From: Bacteroidales bacterium
GTDB lineage: Bacteria; Bacteroidota; Bacteroidia; Bacteroidales; FEN-979
Direction of reading: 5' to 3'
DNA: 64,000 nucleotides
Assembly (NCBI GenBank): GCA_023229525.1
Contig: JALNZC010000004.1
Location: forward strand, 62,001 to 126,000
Below are positions 1 through 8,156 of this stretch, in pieces; position 1 is the stretch's first letter; each line of letters opens with the position of its first letter. The notes under the pieces were generated by a model, which saw nothing but the letters and a program-made list of their open reading frames with translations, did not search any database and was not told the DNA's origin. Position numbers and translations under genes: made by a program.

Positions 1-90
1 TTTGCCATTATACTGAACAATTTCAATACTTCTCAGGCAGAGATCAAACAAAAACTGGAAAAGTTCCTCAACGGTCTTATGACGCTATAA
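1..90 (+). CDS. C-terminal tail of a probable D-alanyl-D-alanine carboxypeptidase (PBP4 type), partial
   Basis: The window opens inside a reading frame that runs 29 codons to a TAA at 88-90. The tail contains FAIILNNF followed by a charged amphipathic helix (QAEIKQKLEKFL). This resembles the last beta strand and C-terminal helix of Bacteroidota DacB/PBP4 family D-Ala-D-Ala carboxypeptidases, periplasmic enzymes that trim peptidoglycan stem peptides. The catalytic SxxK, SxN and KTG motifs would lie upstream of the window, so the identification rests only on the tail and is tentative. A minus-strand lipoprotein gene ends 16 bp downstream, so the two genes converge. Confidence 0.45.
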   Translation, partial: FAIILNNFNTSQAEIKQKLEKFLNGLMTL

Positions 91-106
91 ACCCAATTGT
101 AGTGAT

Positions 107-523
107 TTATTTTTTGGGGCGAAAAGTATTGATCTGGTTTTTTCTGAAAATGGCGCCGGTTGAACTTTCAAAGGAGTTATCACCCTTCGTAAATAAATAG
201 GCTGTGCTTTTATTACTGTAATGAATAACAAACCAGTTTTCATCAAGAAATTCAACGGTTCCGACGTCAGAGCCGGCGCGGTTCCAAGCCTTTGTGGTGG
301 TATCCTGCAACCAATCCATGGTAATTGCTTTGTCGTCGCCAACGAATTTCATTTCGCAACCGGTGTTCCCCACCCAGGCAGCCCAATCGGATTCTTTTAA
401 AATTTTCCATACTTCCGGATTCGCATAAGAGGATCCCCCGGATGATTTGTTGCTGGAACAAGAGTTTGAAAGCACGGCTACCAGAATGACCATGACGAGA
501 CCTGCAATTCTTAAGTTTTTCAT
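107..523 (-). CDS. Small hypothetical lipoprotein
   Basis: 138 residues. The N-terminus has two basic-flanked residues, a hydrophobic stretch and a lipobox ending at Cys22 (VLSNSC), then a Ser/Gly/Asn linker typical of lipoproteins. The mature part is about 105 residues, rich in Trp and aromatic residues, with segments such as WAAWVGNTGCEMKF and WFVIHYSNKSTAYLF that suggest a small beta-sandwich or lipocalin-like fold. I do not recognise a named family. It is transcribed away from the gene at 750, and the 226-bp gap between them holds promoter sequence for both. Function is unknown; location is probably the periplasmic face of the envelope or the outer surface. Confidence 0.7.
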   Translation of the reverse strand: MKNLRIAGLVMVILVAVLSNSCSSNKSSGGSSYANPEVWKILKESDWAAWVGNTGCEMKFVGDDKAITMDWLQDTTTKAWNRAGSDVGTVEFLDENWFVIHYSNKSTAYLFTKGDNSFESSTGAIFRKNQINTFRPKK

Positions 524-652
524 AATTAATAATTATTACAATTGAATGGTTGTTAAATATTACTGAAAAATCGTGCAAATATATTAATTTATCCTTTATA
601 CAAACCAGAAACTTGCTCGTAAGGATTCAAACTGTTATTTGATTTTGTGTCT

Positions 653-660
653 TATATTTG
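653..660 (+). promoter_or_regulatory. Putative Bacteroidota -7 box upstream of the cohesin-type gene
   Basis: TATATTTG fits the Bacteroidota TAnnTTTG -7 element and lies about 90 bp before the ATG at 750. A clear TTTG at the expected N19 spacing is absent, so the call rests on the -7 box and its position. Confidence 0.4.
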
Positions 661-749
661 TATTTGGTTGTTAATGACAATCTACAACGATTCCCCTTCT
701 GGAAATACGCAGAAGGCACGTGACCGATGTGTAATAAATAATTGATCAG

Positions 750-1823
750 ATGAAAAGACGATTTACTCAAATGTTACTTTGTTTTTTACTCGCGGCTATC
801 TGTGAACTGCCGCTTCATGCTTTTCCTTCGTCGATTGACCCCGTTACGGCGGCAGCGCCGGTTCCTCCTCCGGTGCCCACATTGACTATTGGGACAATTA
901 CCGGAGTTGTAGCAAGTCCCATTTCCATTCCCATCCATGCGACGGATATTGTGAATATGGGCTCATTTCAGTTTTCCATTGAATTTGACAACACCCTGAT
1001 GACTTATGATAGTGCATCGAACTGGTATCAGGGCATTTCCGATGTTCTTGGAGCGGAAATATCACCAGGTAAACTGGCTTTTATCTGGGCAGGAGAAACC
1101 GATGGTATCAATATTCCTGATAGCACCTTTTTCAATGTGAATTTCCAATGGCTCGGATCATCTTTGACCTCGCCGTTGATCTGGAGCGACGATCCGACCC
1201 CGCGTGAATTTGGCGATTATAATGGCGTCATTTTTTACCCGGCCTACACCCATGGTTCAGTTACCGGGTTTACCCCTCCACCCGAACAGCTGGACCTGAC
1301 CGACACCATTGTCGGGGATGGTCAAACCGCATGCTTCAGCGCAACACAAACCATTAATGTGGCTGGGAACGAAACATTTTTTACGGTCCTGACAGGCGGT
1401 TCGGTCACCCTGATTGCCGGTGAGGTAATCCATTTCCAGCCCGGTACCTCCGTCGATAGCGGTGGATATTTGGATGGCCATATAACGACCACGGGAAGTT
1501 ATTGCGGAGTGAAAGAACCGGCAATGACTGGCAATCTGCTGATCGCCGTGGAAAAGAGCGCTGATATCCCGCTTCCGGAAGCATGGTTTAAAGTCTATCC
1601 CAATCCGACAAACGGAAGATTCATCCTGGAAATCCTTTCAGAAAAGGAGTTTCAGCAGTCAGTTATCCGGATTTACGGCCCAATGGGTGAACCGGTGACC
1701 ACCGATGAAGTTTCTTCGGGCACAACGAAGGAACTATCCCTGGAAGGGAAACCTGCCGGACTTTATTTCATTTCCGTGAGACAAAAAGATAAATCGGCGA
1801 CAACAAAAATATTACTCAGGTAA
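750..1823 (+). CDS. Secreted cohesin-like domain protein with T9SS C-terminal signal
   Basis: 357 residues. There is a signal peptide (about 1-25), a Pro-rich linker, then a cohesin-type beta-sandwich at about 45-170: the segments MGSFQFSIEFDNTLMTYDS and KLAFIWAGETDG are the usual cohesin strands. A Cys-bounded module at about 185-260 (CFSATQ to SGGYLDG to SYC) follows; the T9SS protein at 33400 carries the same module. The C-terminal 75 residues are a T9SS type A sorting domain starting FKVYPNPTNG and ending in a Lys/Arg strand. It is expected to be exported by Sec and then moved to the surface by T9SS. In cellulosomes cohesins bind dockerins, but no dockerin is seen in this window, so here the domain may only be a structural adhesin fold. 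The tricorn-like protease gene starts 41 bp downstream. Confidence 0.8.
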   Translation: MKRRFTQMLLCFLLAAICELPLHAFPSSIDPVTAAAPVPPPVPTLTIGTITGVVASPISIPIHATDIVNMGSFQFSIEFDNTLMTYDSASNWYQGISDVLGAEISPGKLAFIWAGETDGINIPDSTFFNVNFQWLGSSLTSPLIWSDDPTPREFGDYNGVIFYPAYTHGSVTGFTPPPEQLDLTDTIVGDGQTACFSATQTINVAGNETFFTVLTGGSVTLIAGEVIHFQPGTSVDSGGYLDGHITTTGSYCGVKEPAMTGNLLIAVEKSADIPLPEAWFKVYPNPTNGRFILEILSEKEFQQSVIRIYGPMGEPVTTDEVSSGTTKELSLEGKPAGLYFISVRQKDKSATTKILLR

Positions 1824-1864
1824 GACTTGAGTACAAGTGCAAATCAATTTTAACTTATTCCAAA

Positions 1865-4800
1865 ATGAAAAAACTTCTTACCCTTTTTCTTTTTATCCTT
1901 CAGGTTTCCGTCTTATTTGCCCAGGAGAATCCGTTGTGGATGCGGTATACTGCTATTTCACCGGATGGAAAAACCATTCTTTTCTGCTATAAAGGCGATC
2001 TCTGGTCGGTTCCCTCAACCGGAGGTACAGCGATTCCACTGACATTGACCGAATCCTATGAATATTCCCCGGTGTGGAGCCATGACGGGAAAACCATTGC
2101 CTTTGCGTCCGATCGTAACGGTAACTTTGATGTTTTCGTGATGGCTGCCAAAGGTGGAGAAGCCAGACGGCTTACTTTCCATTCCAACCGGGAAATACCC
2201 TGGAGTTTTACAGCCAACAACAAAGATGTAATCTTTTCAGCATACCGCCAGGATCTTGCAACCCAGGCTCAATTCCCGATCTCCATGATGGGAGAGCTTT
2301 ATACGGTGCCCGTTTCCGGAGGGAAAGCATCGATGCTGCTTCCCACGCCGGCTCTTCAGGTTTGTCCGACTGCAACCGGGGATAAAATCATATTTGAAGA
2401 TATAAAAGGGTATGAAAGTGAATGGCGGAAGCATCATACTTCTGCTATTACCCGCGATATATGGCTCTATGACTTCAATTCGAAAAAATATACCCGGCTG
2501 ACCCAATTCAACGGGGAAGACCGGAACCCGGTGTTTGATGCCGATAACCAGACTTTTTATTACCTGAGCGAACAAAACGGATCGTTCAATGTGTTTAAAA
2601 GTTCTATTTCGGATCCTTCAAAAACCACGGCCCTGACCCACTTTACAAAAAATCCCGTCAGATTTCTCTCGAGATCTGATCAAAATACCCTTTGTTTCAC
2701 TTACGATGGTGAGATATATACGTTACGGCCCGGGGAAGATCCTGTGAAGATCCCTGTAACCATTCTGGCCGACGGCCGCAGTGCCCAGGAACGGATTGTT
2801 CCGGTAAATGAAGGTTTTACTGAACTCCGACTCTCTTCCAACGGAAAGGAATATGCCTATGTTTTCCACGGAGAGATTTTCGTCAGCAGTATCGACGGCG
2901 GCTTTACCAAACGCATAACCAATACACCTTACCAGGAACGCTCGGTGAGTTTCAGTCCTGACGGACGCTCCCTGGTGTACGCTGCCGAAGTCAACAACAG
3001 CTGGAATGTCTATACCACTTCCATCGTTCGCAAGGAGGAACCTTATTTTTATGCTTCTACGGTGCTGAAAACGGAACCATTGGTGGCAACGGAGGCTGAA
3101 GAATTCCAACCCGAATATTCGCCCGATGGCAAAGAAGTGGCTTATCTCGAAAACCGGGTGGTTCTAAAAGTCATCAACCTGGCATCCGGAAAGACGCGCA
3201 CCATCATGCCGGCCAATGTCAATTATTCCTATTCCGACGGCGACCAGTATTACCAATGGTCTCCCGACAGCAAATGGTTCCTGGTCAACTTTGCTTTTCC
3301 CGACCGCATTTTCAGCCCGGAGGTGGGGCTTGTTTCTGCCGATGGAAACGGGAAAATCCAAAACCTGACCCTGAGCGGATACGATGATTATGTTCCCAAA
3401 TGGTCGGTGGATGGAAAGATGATGATTTGGGGGTGCAACCGGGAAGGAGACCGTCAGCAGGGGGGCAATCTCTCCAGCTCCGATGTATATGCCATGTTCT
3501 TTACCAAAGCTGCTTTCGACCGGTTCCGGCTTTCAAAGGAAGAGCTTGCACTGGTAAAGGACCAGGAAGAAAAAGAAAAAAAGGAGAAGAAAAAAACGGA
3601 AGAGAAGAGCAAGCCGGAACAGGAAAAAAAGAGCAAGATCGATACTTCGGAAAAAACAAAAGCGGATTCTGTAAAAGTAACCATTGACCTGGATAACCTG
3701 ACAGAACGTAAGATCAAACTCACGATCAATACCTCTCCGGTGAGGGATTGGCTGCTTTCCAAAGATGGAGAAAAGCTTTTTTATCTCACGAGTTTTGAAA
3801 AAGACAACGATCTCTGGGTGACGGAGCTCCGGACAAAGGAAACGAAGTTGCTGGCCAAACTTGGCCTGAAAAGACCCGGTATGGAGTTGTCGTCCGACGG
3901 GAAGTTCATACTCCTGTTTGCCGACGGGAAGCCGATAAAAGTTGAAGTAGAGGGAGGCAAGGCGGAACCTTTGAAAACGAACGGGGAGATGCTCCTGAAA
4001 CCGGCCCTTGAACGGAACTACATTTTCGACCACTGCTGGCGGCAATTCAAGGAAAAATTCTACGTAGAAGATATGCAGGGGGTGGACTGGAATTATTATT
4101 ATACGGTTTATAAGAAGTTCCTTCCCTACATCAATAACAATTATGATTTTGCAGAGATGCTCAGCGAAATGCTGGGTGAGATGAATGCTTCGCACACCGG
4201 TTGCGGTTATAATGCCGGTAAACCCAACGTTGACCAAACCGCCGATCTGGGGCTTTTCTTTGATTACGATTACCGGGGGGCGGGATTGAAAATTGCCGGA
4301 GTGGTTGAAGGAGGTCCGGTGGATAAAGCAACCTCCAGGCTGAAATCCGGTTGCATCCTTGAAAAGATCGATGGGGAGGCATTAAATGATTCACTTGATT
4401 TTTATACTTTGCTGAACAGGAAAACCGGTAAGCTGACGCTGTTGTCGGTTTATAACCCCGCAAACGGGGAACGCTGGGATGAAAGTGTGAAACCCGTCAC
4501 ACTGGGAGAGGCCAGTGAACTGCTTTATAAACGTTGGGTCAAGAACCGTAGGAATGAAGTGGACAGCCTCTCGGGCGGAAAGATTGGCTATGTACATGTA
4601 CGTTCCATGGACGATGCAAGCATGCGCGTTGTGTTTGAGGAGGCGCTGGGGCGTAATTTTGAGAAAAATGCCCTTATCGTGGATACCCGTTTCAACGGGG
4701 GCGGGAATATTCATGAACAGCTTTCTGACTTTCTGAGCGGTAAAAAATATATGGATATTGTCCCCCATGGCCAGTATATCGGATCCGAGCCTTACGACAA

Positions 4801-5122
4801 ATGGACGAAACCTTCCATCGTCCTGATCGGCGAATGCAATTACTCCGATGCCCACTTGTTCCCGGTTGCGTATAAACTGAAAAATATCGGGAAAACGTTA
4901 GGTATGCCCGTTCCCGGAACCGGGACTTTTGTCTGGTGGGAAAACCAGATCGATCCCACCCTGGTGTATGGGATTCCCATGGGCGGATGGCGTACACCCG
5001 ACGGGAAATTCTGTGAAAACAACCAGATGGAGCCGGATGTCAGGGTTCCGAACGATCCCGGTATTCTTTCTTCGGGCCGTGACCAGCAGATCGAGGCGGC
5101 TGTCAAAGAGTTGATGAAGTAG
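1865..5122 (+). CDS. Secreted tricorn-like S41 protease
   Basis: 1085 residues with a clear signal peptide (first ~20 residues, ending LFAQ). The N-terminal two thirds is repeated WD40/PD40-type beta-propeller sequence (for example SPDGKTILFCYKGDLWSV, WSHDGKTIAFASDRNGN), as in the two propellers of tricorn. A Lys/Glu-rich low-complexity linker lies at about 565-605. After it come the C1 domain, a PDZ domain (about 795-865) and the C2 domain of the S41 family. Ser-His of the ASHTG motif near residue 776 and Ser in NYSDAHLFP near 994 match the tricorn catalytic Ser/His and nucleophile positions. Tricorn is cytoplasmic in archaea. The signal peptide here means a periplasmic or secreted peptidase, as is common in Bacteroidota, probably degrading peptides. 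Confidence 0.93.
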   Translation: MKKLLTLFLFILQVSVLFAQENPLWMRYTAISPDGKTILFCYKGDLWSVPSTGGTAIPLTLTESYEYSPVWSHDGKTIAFASDRNGNFDVFVMAAKGGEARRLTFHSNREIPWSFTANNKDVIFSAYRQDLATQAQFPISMMGELYTVPVSGGKASMLLPTPALQVCPTATGDKIIFEDIKGYESEWRKHHTSAITRDIWLYDFNSKKYTRLTQFNGEDRNPVFDADNQTFYYLSEQNGSFNVFKSSISDPSKTTALTHFTKNPVRFLSRSDQNTLCFTYDGEIYTLRPGEDPVKIPVTILADGRSAQERIVPVNEGFTELRLSSNGKEYAYVFHGEIFVSSIDGGFTKRITNTPYQERSVSFSPDGRSLVYAAEVNNSWNVYTTSIVRKEEPYFYASTVLKTEPLVATEAEEFQPEYSPDGKEVAYLENRVVLKVINLASGKTRTIMPANVNYSYSDGDQYYQWSPDSKWFLVNFAFPDRIFSPEVGLVSADGNGKIQNLTLSGYDDYVPKWSVDGKMMIWGCNREGDRQQGGNLSSSDVYAMFFTKAAFDRFRLSKEELALVKDQEEKEKKEKKKTEEKSKPEQEKKSKIDTSEKTKADSVKVTIDLDNLTERKIKLTINTSPVRDWLLSKDGEKLFYLTSFEKDNDLWVTELRTKETKLLAKLGLKRPGMELSSDGKFILLFADGKPIKVEVEGGKAEPLKTNGEMLLKPALERNYIFDHCWRQFKEKFYVEDMQGVDWNYYYTVYKKFLPYINNNYDFAEMLSEMLGEMNASHTGCGYNAGKPNVDQTADLGLFFDYDYRGAGLKIAGVVEGGPVDKATSRLKSGCILEKIDGEALNDSLDFYTLLNRKTGKLTLLSVYNPANGERWDESVKPVTLGEASELLYKRWVKNRRNEVDSLSGGKIGYVHVRSMDDASMRVVFEEALGRNFEKNALIVDTRFNGGGNIHEQLSDFLSGKKYMDIVPHGQYIGSEPYDKWTKPSIVLIGECNYSDAHLFPVAYKLKNIGKTLGMPVPGTGTFVWWENQIDPTLVYGIPMGGWRTPDGKFCENNQMEPDVRVPNDPGILSSGRDQQIEAAVKELMK

Positions 5123-5268
5123 CCCTTCAAATCGAAAAGCCACTAAAAAGCCCTACTTATTAATTTTTGGATTGTCGCTGGTAGCTTTTAGCGGCAGTGA
5201 AACTTTCACGCAGAAGGATCCTTTGATATATACCACTTCGGGTACTTTTATCGTTCCTGAGGACCACA

Positions 5269-5318
5269 ACCCCTGCACCCTTTCTCTTCAAGGAGAAGTG
5301 GCGGGGAGATGAGGTGAT
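5269..5318. repeat. Degenerate dispersed palindrome (REP-like)
   Basis: Two arms, CCCTGCACCCTTTCTC and GAGAAGTGGCGGGGAGATGAGG, surround a TTCAAG centre. This is an imperfect copy of the palindrome also found at 33001 and 43131. It lies in the 228-bp space between the convergent tricorn-like gene and the barrel gene, where it could also form a hairpin at transcript ends. Nothing else is recognisable in that gap. Confidence 0.55.
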
Positions 5319-5350
5319 TCGATGTCGATCTGTTCTTTTACAGTATCGAT

Positions 5351-5947
5351 TTACAATTTTACCGCACAGAGTGCCTGGATCGAATACATCCAATCGTCTG
5401 CCTTACCAAAATTGAGAACCTTGAATTCCCCACCCACAAGCCAGTGTTTGTTTAACGGATAAATATAGGAACCGGAATACTGATAATTGGAGAGTGACCA
5501 GATGGTGCTGTTGATCCTGGTATCGAAACCAGTCACTTTGTTGAACATGGCCGCCAATCCTGCTCCGACACTGAGGTAAAAGTGATCGATGATCCGCATC
5601 CGGAGGGTGAGAAGTAACGGTATTGCCGACATGCTTGCGTGGCCTGACATATCACTGCTGATCATACTCTTTACGTTGTAAAGTTTATAAAACCCTGTTT
5701 CAAGCCCAAGGCTCAACCGGTGTTCCGGTTCCCAGAAAAATTTCAGGGAAACTCCAGCAGAATTGATACTGGCATTGTCCTTTCCGATCACCAGTGAATT
5801 GATATAGTGGGTCCACCCCACCCCAATGGTGAGCGAATAATGGTTCAGCGAAATCCTGGCGCTATCTTTTTTTGCTGCCATCACAACCGTGCCCGCCAGC
5901 AATACCAGCAATATCAGTATTAAGATTATGAATCGTTTTCTGGCCAT
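5351..5947 (-). CDS. Predicted outer-membrane beta-barrel protein
   Basis: 198 residues from the ATG at 5947, which encodes MARKRF and a signal peptide ending in VVMAAKK. Longer upstream in-frame sequence overlaps the preceding gene and lacks a signal, so this start is preferred; it leaves 4 bp after the upstream stop. The mature part alternates hydrophobic and polar residues with aromatic strand ends (LSLGLETGFYKLY, HFYLSVGAGLAAMF) and ends in a hydrophobic residue (AVKL), as expected of an 8-stranded OmpX/OmpA-like barrel. It is the last gene of a three-gene minus-strand operon with the GDPD lipoprotein and another envelope protein. No specific ligand can be inferred. Confidence 0.75.
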   Translation of the reverse strand: MARKRFIILILILLVLLAGTVVMAAKKDSARISLNHYSLTIGVGWTHYINSLVIGKDNASINSAGVSLKFFWEPEHRLSLGLETGFYKLYNVKSMISSDMSGHASMSAIPLLLTLRMRIIDHFYLSVGAGLAAMFNKVTGFDTRINSTIWSLSNYQYSGSYIYPLNKHWLVGGEFKVLNFGKADDWMYSIQALCAVKL

Positions 5948-5951
5948 TTGA

Positions 5952-7205
5952 TTATTGTTGAATGTAATGATAATAGGCGACAACGTATGGATAATTGGTG
6001 AGCAAACCGTCGAAAAGGCCGTTATTAATATATTCCTGGATCCAGTTGATCGGGTCAATAGTCCAGCAAACGGCAAGTCTGCCTTCGTTATGCATCTGTT
6101 GTACCAGATCGTTTTGGGTTCCAAGGGTCCATCTGGGCGCCCAGACCTTCGAGTTGACCATCCTGACATCATCAACTGTTAATTCACACAGCGATGGGAT
6201 CGTCTGGTAATTGGGGTAAGACATCAGATCGTCCAATACCGTGGTAGAAGGAATCCCAACGACAATGATGATGTCACGCCCTTTTTGCCTGGCCCTTTCA
6301 AGCATTGCCTGCTGGATCGGTATCACTTTGGCCATGGCATCCCTGTTTGCTTTCATATCAAGGTAAACAAACCTCAGGAGAGTGCTGTCAATAGTAAAGG
6401 TGAGCGCTTCTTCAAGCGACGGGATTTTCTCGCCGTGTATCAATCTGACAAAGATTGACAACTGTGCCCATGTGTAGTTTTCGGAAGGGCCGGCAAGTGG
6501 TCCTTTTTGTGTGAGCCGAATATTTAAATCAGGATCATGATACAGAAAGGGAATTCCGTCTTTGCTCAGGCGAACATCCATTTCTATCCCCGTGGATCCG
6601 AATTTCTCGGTATAGTTGATCATGGCTATACTGTTCTCTGAAGCAGGTAAACGATCCGACGTACGACCTCCCGAACGGTGTGCAAGAATATAAAAGTTAC
6701 TGTTTTTCACCCTTTCGGGAAACGGTCGAACATAGGTCAGGGCAAGTGATTGGTCTGGCAGATTCGTCTGTATCCCGAATGCTCCGCGTATGATGATCCT
6801 CTGGCTTCCGTTACCGGTAACAATCATTGTTCCTCCCTCTTCTTTGGAAATATACATTGAAGCGAGCCCGGTTCCGTCGTTGTATCCGTTGCGCCAGTAA
6901 CCCTGGAGGAGAACCACCGAATCAAGATGGCCGACCTGCATCACAAAATATTTTCCATTGTTGCAAGCGATGGAAAGACTGGTACGGTTCCACTTAAGGA
7001 TCACATTATCACCGAAAAAATCGGCTTCTGCTGAGACCCGGTATACCCCTTCCATCAAAAGTTTTGATGATGGATTCAGTGGATAGGTCTCTTTCATCAA
7101 TGAATTTGGGCCTGCCGTCGGAACAGGTACCGGTGTGTCCTTGTTGCAGCCAAACAACACCAGGAAGAGTCCTGCATAATAAAGTATATTTCTAATTCTT
7201 TTCAT
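5952..7205 (-). CDS. Glycerophosphodiester phosphodiesterase domain lipoprotein
   Basis: 417 residues from ATG 7205, whose ATGA overlaps the upstream stop, a sign of translational coupling; another in-frame ATG lies 9 bp upstream. A lipobox (LFLVLFGC) gives an N-terminal lipid anchor. Residues about 25-165 form a beta-rich N-terminal domain. The GDPD TIM barrel follows with AHRSGG...ENS (first catalytic His and metal-binding Glu), EMDVRLSKDGIPFLYHD (second Glu/Asp pair and catalytic His) and near the end CWTIDP and GLLTNYP, all GDPD landmarks. The enzyme family hydrolyses glycerophosphodiesters to an alcohol and glycerol 3-phosphate, here at the periplasmic or outer membrane surface. Flanking barrel proteins suggest an envelope lipid or phosphate scavenging role; that is inference. 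Confidence 0.9.
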   Translation of the reverse strand: MKRIRNILYYAGLFLVLFGCNKDTPVPVPTAGPNSLMKETYPLNPSSKLLMEGVYRVSAEADFFGDNVILKWNRTSLSIACNNGKYFVMQVGHLDSVVLLQGYWRNGYNDGTGLASMYISKEEGGTMIVTGNGSQRIIIRGAFGIQTNLPDQSLALTYVRPFPERVKNSNFYILAHRSGGRTSDRLPASENSIAMINYTEKFGSTGIEMDVRLSKDGIPFLYHDPDLNIRLTQKGPLAGPSENYTWAQLSIFVRLIHGEKIPSLEEALTFTIDSTLLRFVYLDMKANRDAMAKVIPIQQAMLERARQKGRDIIIVVGIPSTTVLDDLMSYPNYQTIPSLCELTVDDVRMVNSKVWAPRWTLGTQNDLVQQMHNEGRLAVCWTIDPINWIQEYINNGLFDGLLTNYPYVVAYYHYIQQ

Positions 7206-7951
7206 AGGATCCAACTAAAAGAAAGTTCAGGAATATGATAAAAACGATTAAATGTCGTGAAGAGCATCCAAGTTGGCCAATAATACTTTTCATAATTATC
7301 TTTTATCCCAAAAACAAATACATGGTTTTTCCATAACCGTTGTTCGAGATAAAAAGCCACAGTAAACCCATTGAAGAAATTTTTTGTTCTGACTACTTCA
7401 TTCTCTCCTGACTTTTGCGACATACTCGCAATGGTGACCAATTCCCCTTTAAGCGTGAAGGCCATTTTTTTCAGTTTGTAACCGAATGAGATGTTCGGAT
7501 AATGGATCCAGACCTTGGTACTGTTGTTGAATCCGGCCTGTTTTAATTGTCCGTAAACGAAAGCAAGGTCCCAGCCAAAATTGAAATAAAAGTTACGGTA
7601 TCCGAAGCCAAGCCGTGGCCCCAGCGTAATGTGGTTCGACACGACGATGGTCGTTACATCACTTTCAATGGAGAACTTCCATGGCAACCCAAAGGTCATA
7701 TGGATATTGACGAGGGGCGCCTGGATCGCATTTTCCAGCAGGTCCATCGGTGGTTTTACCATCAATAAGCCGGCCGCAATCTGAAAGCCCCACTTCTTAT
7801 AGTGATGGGGAAACCGTATGCTGTTATTGGTTATATCGAAGGTATCCCGGGGTGCCGGCTCCTGGGCAAAAGAGGGCCGGGAGATCAGAAAGAAAAGGAT
7901 AAGGATAAGTATATTTTTCGGAATAATTCCAGGGTAATAGAGAGGTTTCAT
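7202..7951 (-). CDS. Hypothetical exported, probably beta-barrel, protein
   Basis: 249 residues from ATG 7951 (MKPLYYPG), chosen because it is followed closely by a signal peptide ending FAQE; an upstream in-frame ATG at 7984 adds an 11-residue extension with no export character. The mature part has repeated alternating strands (FGYRNFYFNFGWDLAFVYG, AFYLEQRLWKNHVFVFGIKDN) and ends LSFSWIL, typical of outer membrane barrels. It is the first gene of the operon with the GDPD lipoprotein (4-bp overlap) and the 198-residue barrel. I cannot assign a family. Confidence 0.7.
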   Translation of the reverse strand: MKPLYYPGIIPKNILILILFFLISRPSFAQEPAPRDTFDITNNSIRFPHHYKKWGFQIAAGLLMVKPPMDLLENAIQAPLVNIHMTFGLPWKFSIESDVTTIVVSNHITLGPRLGFGYRNFYFNFGWDLAFVYGQLKQAGFNNSTKVWIHYPNISFGYKLKKMAFTLKGELVTIASMSQKSGENEVVRTKNFFNGFTVAFYLEQRLWKNHVFVFGIKDNYEKYYWPTWMLFTTFNRFYHIPELSFSWIL

Positions 7952-8059
7952 AAAATGGGTTGAGGTAAAACAATAACAAACCAAAGTAAAAATAACAAAA
8001 AATAAGATCGGCCGGACTTATCATTATTGAGTATGAGAAAGATTTTGCGCAAAATAAAT

Positions 8060-8067
8060 TATATTTG
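8060..8067 (+). promoter_or_regulatory. Putative -7 box upstream of the Tyr/Gly/Pro-rich protein
   Basis: TATATTTG matches TAnnTTTG, 90 bp before the ATG at 8157, in a divergent intergenic region. A GATTTTGCGCAAAATAAA segment with TTTTGCGCAAAA dyad symmetry lies just upstream (about 8043-8054) and could be an operator. No TTTG at N19 spacing is seen. Confidence 0.4.
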
Positions 8068-8156
8068 CATTACCTGGTAAAACATTATTAAAAATTGGCT
8101 CACAGGTCCGGTTTTGTCGTTTGAGACCTCCTTTGTAAAACAATAAAAACAGAAAT

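Noticed and set aside
3400..3762. Open frames on both strands in the Lys/Glu-rich linker of the tricorn-like gene
   Set aside because: They are shadows of a low-complexity AAG/GAA-rich stretch inside a clear gene.
5160..5393. Minus-strand open frame across the REP-like element
   Set aside because: It overlaps the barrel gene's 3' end and a palindrome, has no signal or domain, and is not needed to explain the region.
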